Shown here piece by piece: positions 31,212 to 43,630 of a stretch of 64,000 nt of DNA. The stretch's first letter is position 1; the number at the start of each line of letters is the position of its first letter. This DNA comes from Amoebophrya sp. A120 (Eukaryota; Sar; Dinophyceae; Syndiniales; Amoebophryaceae). The notes under the pieces are model-generated. The model had not been told where the DNA came from and ran no database searches. It worked only from the letters and a program-made list of their open reading frames with translations. The stretch covers positions 4,384,918 to 4,448,917 of the forward strand of contig CAJINV010000005.1 of assembly GCA_905178155.1 (NCBI GenBank). The letters run 5' to 3'. A program made the translations under genes and the position numbers.

Positions 31212-34123
31212 ATGGCCTCTGCTGCGAGCAGCTTGCCGCCGGAGGCGGTGTCCGACGCCGGGATTGTGTTGATAAAGATGCGAAACCTGGTGTACTCCAC
31301 AAGAAGTATCGGGTACCGCGCGATCCGGCACGCTATCGCGAAGACGAGGGGGGCCGAGTTTCTGACCGTGAAAGAAGCCGACGAGTGCTTCCGCAGCGCC
31401 TCGGTGTTTTTGGACAACCGGGAGTTGTGCACGCTGTCCCGAAAGTACGGCGACGGTTCCTTTGTGGACAAGAAGCTTTCCCTGGGAACGGAATTCTGTG
31501 GCGACCTGATCCCGACCGAGATCAGCAGCGCCCCAAGAAGAGGCTTGGTGCAGAACGTGTGGAAGAGCTGCTGTGCGGCGTTCGGTAGCGACCAAATCGA
31601 CCTGCTCGACTTCGTGGAGGCCACAAACCCCGGCGCTTTCCCGCACGTGAAGGCGGGGCGCGTCTCGCACGAGGAGTGCAAACAGCTACTGCTGTCGGAG
31701 CTCGAGGACCTCATGCTCATGCTCGGAAAGTCAGCGGTATTTTCGTCTTCTGGATCATTTATTATCATGGATGGTAGGCCTAGGCGTAGGAGAGAGCACT
31801 TACAAAAGACAACTCAGGTCACTTTCAAATCCGATTCTATTTGCTTTCGACTAAGTAGTAGAACCTGGGGACTAGGTTACTTACTGTGTAAAAATCATTG
31901 GCAATGATGAACTAATATCAAGGTGGACGCGGAAGTGTTCATGCAGTATGGCACGGAAGTCTCGTCGCTGTGCGCGCTCGATGGACAGTTTCAGAACGTG
32001 ATGGGCATGTTTTCGAAGAAAACAGCTTTGAAAGACGACACGCTCGACCGACAGCTCGCGTTGGTGGACCTCTTCGTCAGGAAATTCAACGAGATGAAGG
32101 ACCACCGAGCAGTATTTATGCTGTTTCACTACTACGACCCGGCCGGCAGAATGGCGCTGGACTACCCGTCCTTCGAAGCGATGTGCATCGGAATCGGCGT
32201 CAACATCACACCGGCCGAGAAAAGACTTATCTTCGACTTCTTCGGACCCACTGGAGTTATAGTGGTATGAAGTTTACTAGTTAGTTTTGCTTTTTTTTCT
32301 GTGCACAGCTTTTTCCATGAATGCTAGGCACGCTACAGGTCAGCATTTACTAGATCTGGATCGTGCTGCCTGTTGGAACAGGTATTTTATCGTTTCAAAA
32401 TAAAACAAACACATAATTTTTCTGCAGAGCGGTCCGTTTTTGCGATACATCTTCTACTGCATGGAGTATGCAAGCGTCGAACTTGGCAGACCTGCGGACT
32501 ACGCTGAGATTAGGGCCAGCGGACCCGCGGCACACGATCCCGACGCGGAACCACGGGAGCTGTGTGCCAAGATCCGAAATCACCTGATTAAATTCCATCC
32601 GCGGGGGCTGTCAGTGGTACAATGTCGTTGTCGCCTACTTTTGAAAAGTAAACATGACAGTTTTAATATTACCACGTTCCACTTCCAGCTGGAAAAGGAA
32701 AGGATAAGAAAGAAGTTTTGTCACGTTACAGGAAAAATAAATCTCGGCTCTTGATGATTCTATCACCTTCTCAGGCCTTCAACATTATGCACACGTTGAA
32801 CCGAGTTGGAAGCAAGATTGACAAGCGGGAGTTTCAGTGGGGCCTGGACGTTTGCGGCCTTCGCCTAGGTACCGCGGAAGCGGACTACCTGGAGTACTTT
32901 TTTTCGTCCGGCACGCCACAGGTCGACAAAGAAGAATGGCTCGACTACTTGCGCGGCGATCTCGTCGCCTACGAAGAACTGAAAGCGGAAGCAAAAAAGA
33001 GAATAGACCAGGTAGAGCGTTTGATAATTTAGGACGTACTTCTACTTTACTTCTTTTGTAGTTTGATGAAAAACTGCAAGTGAGCAACGATTGCGTCGTG
33101 AAAGAAAACTTGTACTTCTTCGCTCATCCAGATTTTGCAACAGGTAGCAAATAATGCGTGCTTACGTCTTGGAAGATTTGGGGAATTTGCAAACTGTCTC
33201 TAGGTGTGCCCCGGCGAAAATGAGTACCACAATGAGGACTACAAGATGAAGAAGTGGGAGCCCGCTTTTGGGGGCAGCAGCTTCGTGGCGGCGCAATTTA
33301 TTCTCGATCAGTACTGCGTGGACCACCATCCGATGGTTGACGACGTCGGTCCGGAGAAGCTGCGGAAAGAGTTCTTCGACTACCTCGGCGAATCCCTGGC
33401 CATCGGCCGGGCGGCAAAAGCCAAGGTGGTCAAATACCTGTGTGACGAGGGGCTGCAACACGACAGGCAGAAGTGGCGCAAGTACTTGTACACGTGTCTG
33501 CCCTCCTATGGAAGTGTCAGAATCGAAATTGACAAAATCGAAATAATTTGTCATGCATAAAATGGCTTCCAGTTCGAACCCAGTTTCTAACTGGCGCATG
33601 ACAAATTCTGGTGGTGCCTAAATCCAGTCTGTAATGCTGTTTAAGCAAAGAAGGGCGATTCTCTCATGCTACTGTAGCAGCTCGAGATACAACCCCAAGC
33701 AGGCTTATAATCGGTCTCACTTGCCTGCTCTGCAACACACGCATTCCGCGTCATGCATTTTATGCATCACAAATTTGTCGAGCTTGTCAATTTCGATCCT
33801 GACAGTTCCATACCTCCAGAAACCCGTCCGAAAACGTGGTCCCCGGAGAGGAGTTATCAAATGCAAAAATGTCTGGGTCTGGAAGAATGCAACTTGTGAT
33901 GCTGCATTTGGATTCCAGAAAAATCTGTATTGCATGAGTACCAAAAGGAATGCAATTTTTGCTACGCGGAGAGGGCATTTGTCATGCGGAATAGGCATCA
34001 AGAAGCTCTCAAAAAATCTGTGATGCTAGGGCATGCATCACAGACATCAGGGCTCGTGCAAAACGTGCATGACAAGTGTCAGAACCTTCCAGACCCAGAC
34101 ATTTTTACAGTTGATAGGAGTGA
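31212..34123 (+). CDS. EF-hand-like (calcyphosin-like) protein, about 543 residues
   Basis: Seven exons: 31212-31736, 31923-32264, 32428-32613, 32775-33011, 33204-33506, 33818-33854 and the last two bases of the stop after element A6. The donor at 32614 or 32617 is ambiguous and changes one residue. The fold is helix-loop-helix throughout, with degenerate EF loops (YYDPAGRMALDYPSF, NRVGSKIDKREF, SSGTPQVDKEEW) lacking most acidic ligands, so strong calcium binding is doubtful. The arrangement recalls calcyphosin-like or flagellar EF-hand proteins. Introns are four GT-AG plus D2 and A6. The stop TGA is formed only when A6 is removed (T before, GA after). Family placement is moderate; the exon model is firm up to D2. 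Confidence 0.68.
33507..33812. mobile_element. Introner-like element D2 (family D)
   Basis: 306 bp between CCTCC repeats (33502-33506, 33813-33817), with inverted ends starting TATGGAAGTGTCAGAATCGA. Its interior aligns with D1 in the same direction (shared GGTCTCACTT). Confidence 0.92.
33855..34116. mobile_element. Introner-like element A6 (family A)
   Basis: 262 bp between GGAGT repeats (33850-33854, 34117-34121), inserted 37 nt of exon after D2. It splits the stop codon of the EF-hand-like gene. It has the forward interior orientation. Confidence 0.9.
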
Positions 34124-35087
34124 AGTTAGTACACGCAGCTGCGAAGTAGTAGCTGATACATATATTAGGTGTCGTTTGATGACGGCACAGACAATTATGT
34201 CGTTTCTTGATGTTCATCCTTTAAGCGAAGAAAACAAACAGTTTGTATTCTAATGGCGTACAATTATAAACACTTTTCAATTATTTGGTTAGGAATGAGT
34301 GTGAATCACGATTACTCAGACAGAACAGAGATAGCGATAGCGAAAACATTGCTGGCTCAGGATTTGGAAAAGTTGCACTTTGAAAAGAAGATGTTGCGCA
34401 GACATCTTCCGGGGATAGGTACGATAAGATGAGCAAGAAGATCAAACAATGGAAACAGTCTGCTGCTGTGTTTCAACAGAATGCGCCCCTCTCTCAAAAA
34501 AAGAAATTCGATCGCGCCTGTCTCTCCTCGAGGGAACCAATCAGGATCTTTTTCTGATGCTAACTTTTGTCGTGAAAAAGAAATCAGGATCATCTTTCAG
34601 CCAATCGTTGATGTTGATCGGAAATAAAGGCTAGTTCAAAGTCTGGTGCAACGAGTGATCCAATCGCGTGTCTCCTCAAATGTGCACCGGATTGGTCCGG
34701 TCTCTCACTGATCCCAAAAAACGAAAAGCGATCGACGTGTAGAAAAATCGATCCACTTCTATGTGCTGACGAGAAGAAGAGGAAGATCAGAAAACCACGA
34801 AATGCACCTGATATAATACGAACCGGAATCAAAAACAAAATCAATCGTGAAGAGTTGACGATTACAACGTAAAGATGAACTCAATAGTCGCACAGGGCCG
34901 CTTTTCGTGCAAAAATCTCTACAGTAATGATGCTTATGATATTTGCTGCTGAAGATTAGTCATTGCCAGCCCTACATAGATACAACACGATCTGTGGCTC
35001 AGTAGTAGAAAGTAAGAAGCTTCTATTTCCGCGAATTTGTGAATGTTACCTCGACCAGCACCCGCTTTTAGCTAGTAAGTTTGCAAA
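34124..35087. other. Intergenic spacer
   Basis: 964 bp, AT-rich, with no motif or coding bias. Confidence 0.5.
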
Positions 35088-38000
35088 ATGAGAAGTACTT
35101 GGATTCCAGGGCGGTACTACGAGCGGGCCCCCACCTTCGTACGCGACCGGCCGCAGACATGGTAAGAGCTTGAGTTGTAATTTGGCGTTTTTTTTTGAGA
35201 TCGAAACATACGACAGCATGAATTTTGAACGGCCATCGAGAACGTTATAAAGAAAAAGCAATCGAATCATAATCACACACAGTTTCATCGCCAGCGGTCG
35301 TTTTGTTTTGGCGGTAAATACCGAAAACGGAAAGATCATCGACCGCTACGATGCCGGCGGCGAGGTGCTCGCACTGCAGGGGACGAAAAGCCATGTGGTG
35401 GTGTCTATTGGAGGGGCGACAGAGGAACTCGGTAGAGCGGTCACAGGCCGCCGAGGACAGAATGCGCTAATTTTGCTAAAGCCAGGCACGCACATCCTGC
35501 GTACCGTTACCGGCACAGGAGCCGCACAGGATTCATGCAGCACAAAAGGGCCCGCGCTTGTGAGGTACGATGTTGCAGAGGGGGAAAGCGTTTGCAAACT
35601 GAGCTACCGGGAGGCAACGGGAGAGGTGCTCGGAGTACTGTGCAAAGAAAACAAACTGAAAAGAACGACGTACCGTGTGGTTGCCTTTGCCGAGGACACG
35701 CTTCAGCCGAACGTGGTGCCGAGCTTTCCAGAATTTCCCAGCTTTTCGTCGAGCAATCCCAGCGCAAATGCTTCGTCTGTGCTTTTCGCTGCAACGGAGA
35801 CGCACTTGGCTGTTGTTTTGCCGGCGAGAAGCAGAACCGTGCTAGTCGCGAAAACCAACGACGAAGCTTGGGCTCCCTTCGTGCACAAGCGGTGCATCAC
35901 GGCGTTGAGCCTGGATCCGAACAGCCGGCATTTGGCGGTTGGCGACAGCCGTGGTATGGTGTACACCTGCTTCGCACCGTTCTTAACACCGACGCTCACG
36001 CCCACCGCCTCGAGTTCGAAAAAGCTGAAGACACCACAGTACCACGAGAAGAAGGTCGGACAATCCTCGGCAGTAAAGACTGCAGACAAACAAAACCAAA
36101 AGCAAAACACCACCGAGAAAACAAATACTGACGAGCATGTTTTCTCAGACGAGGGCCTCTCCGACGAATCGGACTGCGAAGATGAACAGTTGCTTGTACA
36201 GCAACCCGACACCGCGCCGCTCCTGTTGCCGCAAGCCAATTTGACGGAAAACGCGGGGCTGCACCACTGGCATGCGCGGGAGGTCACCGCGCTCGGGCAT
36301 TTAGGGGAAAGCGAAATCTTCTCGGGTTCCTTCGAGTCGGTATTGGTTTTGCGAAATTTGGAGACGGACACGAAGAAGTTTTTCCCGCGTTTGGGAGGCG
36401 GACCCATCGTGCACCTGCAAGTCAGCCCGGACTTTCGGAAAATGGCCGTGGCCATGAGCGATAATACCCTCGCCTTCGTCGACCTGCATGAGGCGAACAA
36501 GGTATAGCATGAACAGCAATACAAACACCACCATAAGTGGAGCCTATGCATGACAAGTTGTGTGCCGAATGCAGTACTTACTTACTACGCCGAGATACTT
36601 TTACTTAAATTAGATTCAAGAGTTTTTTGCTCGAGTTCATTTGGTTTTCTCTAATGACGCAGTCGTCCTTCCCGAAAAAATCATCGTGCGGTGAGGCTTG
36701 AATAAACGAATTCAAATTTTATATCGTTCCGATCCTGCTGCAGCGATTGGAAAAAGTAAGAATCCATGGGGTACCACTGTCAACCAGCAAATGCACATAC
36801 AACAGGTTGCGCGTCTCCGGGGTTTGCTCACGCCGCACGAAGTGGACGAGCAAGCGGCAGACGTCTGCGAGAACAACCGAATTCAGTTACAGAACCTTCC
36901 GAACGGGGATCTGGCGATCCACAGCGGCAGGGGTTGCGTCCAGTTCTTCGGCCATGATAGTAACGCGCTCAAGAACAACGCTTCAGTCGATACTGCAGCA
37001 GGGAGAATGCGATTGGCCGGAAGATATTCGAAAAGAACGCAGGAAGATGCGGCGGCCGAACAAAAGTTGTGCGGCCTGGAGGCGATTCACCCCTACCATT
37101 CCCTAGCGGTGCAGGCGCGGAATGGTGCGACCGCTGTTCAGTCGTTGTTAGAGGAGGCGCAGAACAAGGAGGACAGCGGCCGCGGGATGTACTACTGGAA
37201 GAAGTTTGGCGCGCAGGGCGCAAACGCCAACAGTGCCTTGAACCACCTGGAGCAACCGTGGCGCGTGACGCACTTTGCGCACTTTGAAGCCGCAAGCTTC
37301 GATGTGAACTTATCCGGCGACGCGACCACTACGGCGGGTAGCAAAGGCGGGGAACAAAAAGACAGCACGCAGAACAAGAACCAGGTTCTTCACCACTCCC
37401 GTACTTCTACAGCTGCGAAAACATTAACCTTGTGGCTGGTGACCGTGGAGCAACGACCGGCCGGGGCGGTCTCCAAGGAGCAACTGGACGTGGTACCCGG
37501 CGCGTTGCTGAAGTTTTGGAAGCAGGAGAAGGGTAGTTGGGTGTTGGACACTTCCGTGTACGATGCGCACTGGAAGCCAGTGACTGGCCTCTTGGCCTAC
37601 AGTGGAGACTACAACTGCGCGGCACTTTCTTACCCTACCGCAGGAGCTGCCAGTCACGGAAACAACATCCAGGAACAAGCTGGACTACCGCAGGAGGCGA
37701 GCAGAAAAAAGAACAAGACCGCCAGCGCGTCGTTTGCGTCGAATTCGTTTGTCATCACCACGTCGGAGGACGGCACCGTGAAGAAGTGGCAGTACGAGCG
37801 GACGACCGTGAACGGAAACAGCAACACCCGCGTCTGGCAAGCCACCCAGGTGGGGAAGTGGAAAGAGGAGGAAAAGATTGATTGTGCCGCCCTAACGGTC
37901 CAGGACGGTTCCTCGCTCGCTTTTTCCTCCGAGGAATCTATTGTCCTCTGGAGCGCAGATACGTTCACGCAACTGGGCGAAGTAATGACACAGAAGGGGC

Positions 38001-39373
38001 CGGCGCTCCTAAGGAGCAACAATAAAGCTCCTGCGGGTCGTGAGGATGCAGGTGCGAGCAAGATGCCAAACGCAAAGGAGGAAGGAGGTCAGTGGAAGAT
38101 CAAAAACTCTACTTCTCCGCCCCCAAACTACAAGATCTTGCAGCTGGAATTCGCCGTCCTGAATAGCGAGCTTTTTGCTTTGCTTGCTTTGGGCTTTCGG
38201 AAGCTAAACGTTTGGGATCTTCGAGCGCAGCGAATCGTTCACCAAATCCCAGACGTGTTCTCCGATCATTTCGCCTGGAATCCAAACACCCTGCAGCTGG
38301 CGTTGCCAAATGTGTTCGGTGGTCAGGGAGCCGAGTCGGCGGAAGTCAAGGTATTGATTCCTTTTCAATAAATTGCTGAAATTCAAAAGGCTCTTCTTGG
38401 CATCTTCTTCCAAATGGAATGCGACGATGAATCTTCTTTCCTATCACGATGCACTCGCACTATTTGAATCAGTTACCACCTGTAGGATGCATGCCCCTCG
38501 AAGTGTGAGCCCACGTTTTTAGCTTGTGGATACCGACACTTAGAGACGTGACGAGCATTTTTGCCATTTTTCATTCATATTCATCAGATCTACGTTCCCG
38601 CGCCGTCGGCAACGGGAAGCAATGGCGTCGAGGTCTTAGAACTTTCCGAGTCCGTGGGAACACAAGACAAGGAGGAAGTCGTGCAAGTGTGGTTTGAGAA
38701 GGCGGAAGACCGGCTTCTGGTCTGGAATCTGAACAAACAACAACTCGTTGCGGTGGAAACTAACTTCTCAAGTAGTAGTTCGACGGCTAACAAACTTTTT
38801 GCTGTCAACGACGGAGTACATAGTGTTTTGGAACAACAAGAAGGTGGAATTCGTGACGACGCTGAAGCAAGCCAACCAGTGAAGGGGATGCATTTTTCCA
38901 GACTCTTTGCACAGTCGACGTCTGGGCAAGCGTCATCGGGTGATGCCAGCGCTACATTGCCGAAAGACGAAGTTCGACGGCAACAGATGCTACGAGAGGC
39001 CGTGGGCGCAGTTGCGTCTTCTTGGAGCAACGGCGGAGGAGCTGCTCCGTACCTAGCCACCAATAAGCACTTAATCGAGAGGGTCGTGGATCCGCATACC
39101 GCGAGTCACGTGCTGCCAAAGCCACAGCACCTGCTGCAGAGGTTCCTTCACTTGACTCTGTATAGCAACGCCAAAAGTCATAATAGCGGTCCGTTGTCGG
39201 GAAAAATAAGAATGGAAGCAGCAGAGGACATAGCGACAGAACGACCTTACGCGGCAGCCCCTGCAATAGCGATGGGTGGTCTACTACCGGAGGAGACGAT
39301 GGGTAGCGCGTCCCGGGAAATCAACTCTCTTCCGTGTGAAACTGCCGACTTCTTCGCAAAATTGAAGATTTAA
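35088..39373 (+). CDS. WDR75: WDR75/Utp17-like WD40 protein of the small-subunit processome
   Basis: Four exons (35088-35161, 35295-36501, 36806-38350, 38588-39373) join in phase to give 1,203 residues. The best match is the segment HHWHAREVTALGHLGESEIFSGSFESVLVLRNLETDTKKFFPRLGGGPIVHLQVSPD: WDR75 proteins carry the same order (LHWH, GG/ES-VL, FLPRLG, I-HI-VSP). Further WD-type blades include HKRCITALSLDPNSRHLAVGDSRG and FVITTSEDGTVKKWQ. WDR75/Utp17 works in the t-UTP/UtpA part of the U3 processome, which links pre-rRNA transcription to processing. Low-complexity Lys/Glu/Gln inserts enlarge it beyond the usual 830 residues. All introns are GT-AG with GTA donors, and no introner is present. The first exon is short and the least certain. 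Confidence 0.68.
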
Positions 39374-39833
39374 TGCATTGTCAGTACAACATCATCATCA
39401 GCGTGAAGATGGACCACGAACACGATCCACACACTTGTGATTTTCGGACGCGCATCGTAAGAAAGTATTTGAATTTGTCACATGTTGCTCGTCAAGTAGC
39501 AGCCAATTCAGGTGCTGGCTTCCCGACCTGCCGCCTCCGTGCGCCAGTAGTTTCACCAGTGTTCTTAGATGTGTCCTCATTGAGAGCGCAGTCGTACTGT
39601 CCATTTTTTTGTACATGGTAGGTGGGGGCAGGTTGAGGTTCTTCCAGAAGATAGAATAATGAATCGAGAGGAGGAGGCTTACTGAGCGACAAATGCTTCT
39701 CGTTTGATCATGTAGCATATGCTTTATTTTTACACGCGCGTCTGGGTCTGCTGACACCTCTTGCTTATCTGATAGGATCGATGTAAATTCTTAGAAGAGG
39801 TTTCGCTATCTTCATCGGCCGAGGCCAGAGTGT
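39374..39833. other. Intergenic spacer
   Basis: 460 bp, with no supported feature. Confidence 0.5.
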
Positions 39834-41207
39834 ATGGCGGCGGCTTGTTCTACCTCCAGAAGTCTGAGACCACCGCGCTTTCTGGCACGGAAAGCCGCAT
39901 CTACTGTTCAGCGAGCCGCGCGCGCTTCGTTGGCGACTCCGGATGATGTCGGTCATGACTCTAGTACTTCCAAATCCAAAAATCTGCGAGGATTTTTCGC
40001 ATCTCGCCCACATCGCACGGTCTTTCATGTCGCGCATCAATCGGAGAGATTGTTTCTCTTCGCCTACCACGGAAACGCTCGAGCTTTCTCCACCGCGTCG
40101 GCAGGGACGACAGAGAGTGGTTCTAGCTTTCAAGCAAACAGGAAAAGTGCAGCGCGACTGCGCACGTACTACGATGTCTTGGAAATTGAGGATCGACAGT
40201 GCGACAAGGCCACGATCAAACGGCAATTTCGGAAATTGGCGAAGCAATACCACCCAGATAAGCAGAACGCGGAGGCGGGGGCCGCCGGCGCAGGAGCGCA
40301 CGTGCAAAACGTAAACTTGGAGGAGAAGTTCCGGGAGATACGGGAGGCGTACGAGATTCTGGGAAACAAGTGGAAGCGCGGCCTGTACGACACAGACCTG
40401 CGCAACGCCCAGGCGGTAGCCACCGAGGTCGAGGAGGAGTCGTGGACGCGGCACTGGGACAACGAGAGTCTGCAGGACCGGGAGAAGCGGCGCGAGCGGT
40501 ACCGGCGCTATGCGCGCGGCGACCGGAACGACTGTCCGCCGGCGGTGCATAACGTGCCCCTGTGGGGTGCGTTGCTCGGTGGCTCTATCATCTCCTTTTC
40601 CGTGTGGCAGATGTGCGTGATGACGCCTGAGGTGGACGGGTTTCGGGCGGAGGAGACCTTCTCAGATTCCGAAATGGACATGAGTCGGAGTTCTTTGGTG
40701 TTTGCCTTCTACAACCCGGTCGAGGAGACCTGGGAGCGCGTGCTCGACCCACATGGACGGGAAATTCTGCCGCGCGTGCACTTCCTGCAGGACCGAGTGG
40801 CAAAGCCAAAGGGCGTTTCATCTGCAGGCAAGGCAATAAATGGACGAGACCAAGAAGAACAGATTGAGCCATGTAGCACAGCAGCCGCATCTACTTCCGT
40901 TGCAGTAGAATCTTTATCTTCGCCGAAACCGGAGGAGAACATTCTACCATCGGCCGAGCCACCTTTTGTGACGACGGCAAGTGAATTGTCGCGGATGCCT
41001 TCCTACGTACCGCCCCCGAAAGCGCTGTATGCGCTGTACCCAAAAGTGAAGGTGCAGAAGGCGTGGCCAGAAGTGGAATTGCCGGTGGTGCTGCTGCCGC
41101 GGTGCCGGGTACGGTACTGGCCGCGGGTGCGGTTTCAGATCTTCGAAGATCAGGCTGACGGCCGACTCGGGACTCCCGGGCCCAAGTGCGGTTGGGTGCG
41201 GGTATAG
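39834..41207 (+). CDS. Membrane-anchored J-domain (DnaJ-like) protein, probably mitochondrial
   Basis: Single exon, 457 residues. The first about 90 residues are rich in Arg, Ser and Ala with few acids, like a mitochondrial targeting peptide. The J domain spans about 111-187: YYDVLEIED, the HPD tripeptide at 140-142 (QYHPDKQ), then FREIREAYEILGNKWKRGLYD. The HPD loop activates Hsp70 ATPase. One membrane span follows (about 241-262, PLWGALLGGSIISFSVWQ). The C-terminal 190 residues are Pro/Val-rich with an unknown role. The combination recalls DNAJC-type inner-membrane co-chaperones. A Gly/Ala insert (149-156) widens the loop between helices III and IV. No intron. Confidence 0.85.
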   Translation: MAAACSTSRSLRPPRFLARKAASTVQRAARASLATPDDVGHDSSTSKSKNLRGFFASRPHRTVFHVAHQSERLFLFAYHGNARAFSTASAGTTESGSSFQANRKSAARLRTYYDVLEIEDRQCDKATIKRQFRKLAKQYHPDKQNAEAGAAGAGAHVQNVNLEEKFREIREAYEILGNKWKRGLYDTDLRNAQAVATEVEEESWTRHWDNESLQDREKRRERYRRYARGDRNDCPPAVHNVPLWGALLGGSIISFSVWQMCVMTPEVDGFRAEETFSDSEMDMSRSSLVFAFYNPVEETWERVLDPHGREILPRVHFLQDRVAKPKGVSSAGKAINGRDQEEQIEPCSTAAASTSVAVESLSSPKPEENILPSAEPPFVTTASELSRMPSYVPPPKALYALYPKVKVQKAWPEVELPVVLLPRCRVRYWPRVRFQIFEDQADGRLGTPGPKCGWVRV

Positions 41208-41854
41208 TCAAATACTGCAAGAACGGAGAATGTTACCATATCCAAGTAGATTCGCTCCTTCGTAACGCTCTAGATTCGATAACTACACCAGATGACACAG
41301 TGACAGTGTTGTATTGAGTAAGTGGTTGTTGATGTTCATGGGCCCACCTCGGTTTTGTCACTTCCGTTTCGGATGCAGGAGCGTCGGTTATCTCTTTGCA
41401 CAGCCATAACTACTGGCGATAACGTCTGCGTCGGCAAGAACAAAGGAGTTTTGACCACACAAGCGTCTGCTTCTTGACTCTCGGTTTGTGAAAATGAATT
41501 CGTGGCTTGGACAGTCGGTTGCGTTTTGATATTGCGATTGCGAGGTAGCGTAGTATCGGTTGCCCCCAAGTGACCCACATCGGAACAAACAAGGGCACTT
41601 GGAAGTTGCGTTTCAGTTTAGTGAGAAGGAAATCTTCCATTCTTGCGTTAGCAGCCATGAAGATACTGTACTTTTTTAATTTTATCGTGACAGCGGAAGT
41701 AAATTCATTTATATGAAGTCGACGTAGTATTATCACCGCGATTTCCTTTCATCTCCATGACGTGTAATATGACCCACTCTATTTTCCCCTGCGAAGCATT
41801 ATTTTCTATCACGCTTTGGTATAGAAATTTTGGACTTTAACAATTCCGAAAAAT
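41208..41854. other. Intergenic spacer
   Basis: 647 bp, with no supported feature. Confidence 0.5.
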
Positions 41855-42876
41855 ATGTCTGGCTCTACGAACCCTCTGATAGCAGCGGACTGGATTCCCT
41901 GCAGACGCGACGAATGGCGGCTGAACAGCCTTCGGGTGCAAGAGTATGAGCATCTTGTGCGCGCACGCGATCCACAAAACGGGCTTCGCTTTTCCTACGC
42001 GGAAGGGGACGTCGGGAGTACTGCTGCGGAGAACAAATCGAATCCGAAACACTGGCGGTGCCAGTGCCAGGGAATCGTGGGAGAGATGACGATAGAGATG
42101 GAAAACGTTGAAGTTTTCTTCATCAGCGGAGACAAGACGTGCTTCTTTCGAGGTGACTTGCGGGCGGAGTTCTTGGATCCCGAGAACATGGCGACTGCTG
42201 CACGCGTCGACAGCCTCACACACGGCGTCTACCGCGGGCCGGTGGATCTGTGTGTTTTCGAAGCCGAACTGGGAGAGGCGGAACCTCCGGGCCGCGAAGA
42301 GGACACGCAAGATGTAGTTAAAACCGCTGTGTTTCTCCGCGTAAGCAGTGCGACGAGCGGGCTCTTGGAGTACTGGACCACTGCAACGCCTGCGCGTCTG
42401 AACATTACGCATCTCATATCCTATGTAAAAACGTCCCCACCCCAGAGTCAAGATGGAGATTTTGCAACACAAACCTTGAAGTTTTGGGAATCACGCATGA
42501 CAAATTGCAGGCTGTAGTGTAGTGCAGTTTATTAAGGGAAGCCGCATAACAAATCGATCTCTTTATGCTGTTTACAGCATTACAAGTTCCAAAACACGAT
42601 TGATAATGCCCCTCATGGGATCGCGCGTTACAAACGCTCTTGTGCTTGCAGATCTGCATCACAACTCTGGGGTGGGGACGTTTTTACTCAGGATATCTCA
42701 ACACGTACCCGCACAGCAGAGCAGCTGAACAGCAAAAATCTTTCGACGGATTATTGTCCTCTTCTCCGCCCGGCGCGGGGGCTGGGTCACGAGCGTGGTA
42801 CCGGGTCGAGAACAAGAAAGTGCTCCGCACCAAATTATATCGTCGGAGCACAGCCGCTGGCTACAATTATACGTGA
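41855..42876 (+). CDS. Protein of unknown function, 245 residues
   Basis: Two exons (41855-42416, 42701-42876) on either side of element B2. No signal peptide, membrane span or known motif is seen. The body alternates short beta-like stretches (VEVFFISGDKTCFFRGDLRAEF, VDLCVFEAEL, TAVFLRVSSA), suggesting a small beta-rich fold. A Trp/Cys-rich turn HWRCQCQG lies near residue 70. The C-terminus after B2 is basic (ENKKVLRTKLYRR). I do not recognise it. Continuous frame across B2 and coding-like codons make it a credible gene. Confidence 0.65.
42417..42695. mobile_element. Introner-like element B2 (family B)
   Basis: 279 bp between TCTCA repeats (42412-42416, 42696-42700). It is the same length as B3 and highly similar throughout, and both are inverted relative to B1. 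Confidence 0.92.
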
Positions 42877-43630
42877 GGAACCGTGCCGCTGAGAAGATAA
42901 GGCTGGAGTTGTAAAATAACTACCGACTTCAAGCAAGACCAAGAGCTAAAAGATGAAACGTCTAGAGATTGATGTTTGTACGTACTTATCCACTCCTTGC
43001 AGCTCGTAGTTGTTAAGATCACGAAGACCGCCGTGCGGGCGAGAAAGAATTGAACGTCGCCCAAAAATAGATATCGAAATCCTTGTTGTATGTAAAAGTA
43101 CTTTTTCGACACGAAAAAAACCTCGCATCACGGAAGGACGAATGTGAGAAATCTTTGTCAAAACTAGTGAGGCATCTAGTTGTTCGTTGCGAGGATCATG
43201 GTCTTACCGGCGAGAAGAGATCAGACTTTCAAGTTACTCCCTAATGCTACGATCACGATTTGTTTTGCACTGGAGATCTTTAGTTTTTTGTGATCGAGCT
43301 GCGGCAGCGTTTTCTTTGCGGATCCAGTTTTTTTTTGTGCGGTCTTGGTTGTTTTTTTTGCTAGATCGGCGCTTTATCTTGCACGGGATCGTGAACGAAA
43401 ATCAAAATGTCAGCGGACTTTTGAGTTGAATTTCACGAATTCTCATTTTTCCAGCAAATTTTTTCACGTGCAAGTTATTTGTGTGACCAGTGTGCGAAGA
43501 CAAAATCACTAGGAAGTTGGAGTCACAGCTTTGAACAAGACCAAGACCACCACTCTGCAGAGGCAGACGGCCTACCACTGGATCTGGTTGGTCCAAACGG
43601 CAACAGAGCGAGGTTTTCAACAGGGAAGAT
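42877..43630. other. Intergenic spacer
   Basis: 754 bp. The frame at 43187-43429 is Phe/Leu-rich through T-rich DNA and is not supported as a gene. Confidence 0.5.

Noticed and set aside
33634-34023. Frame running through elements D2 and A6
   Set aside because: It crosses two element boundaries and consists mostly of element sequence. Frames at 16305-16514, 20334-20615, 25074-25397 and 54951-55283 are the same kind of artefact.
35703-36551. 282-codon frame on the - strand
   Set aside because: It lies opposite the WDR75-like exon, has Ser/Cys/Phe-rich composition typical of antisense GC-rich frames and carries no motif. The same reasoning removes 10138-10452, 13276-13882 and 26422-26976 on the - strand.
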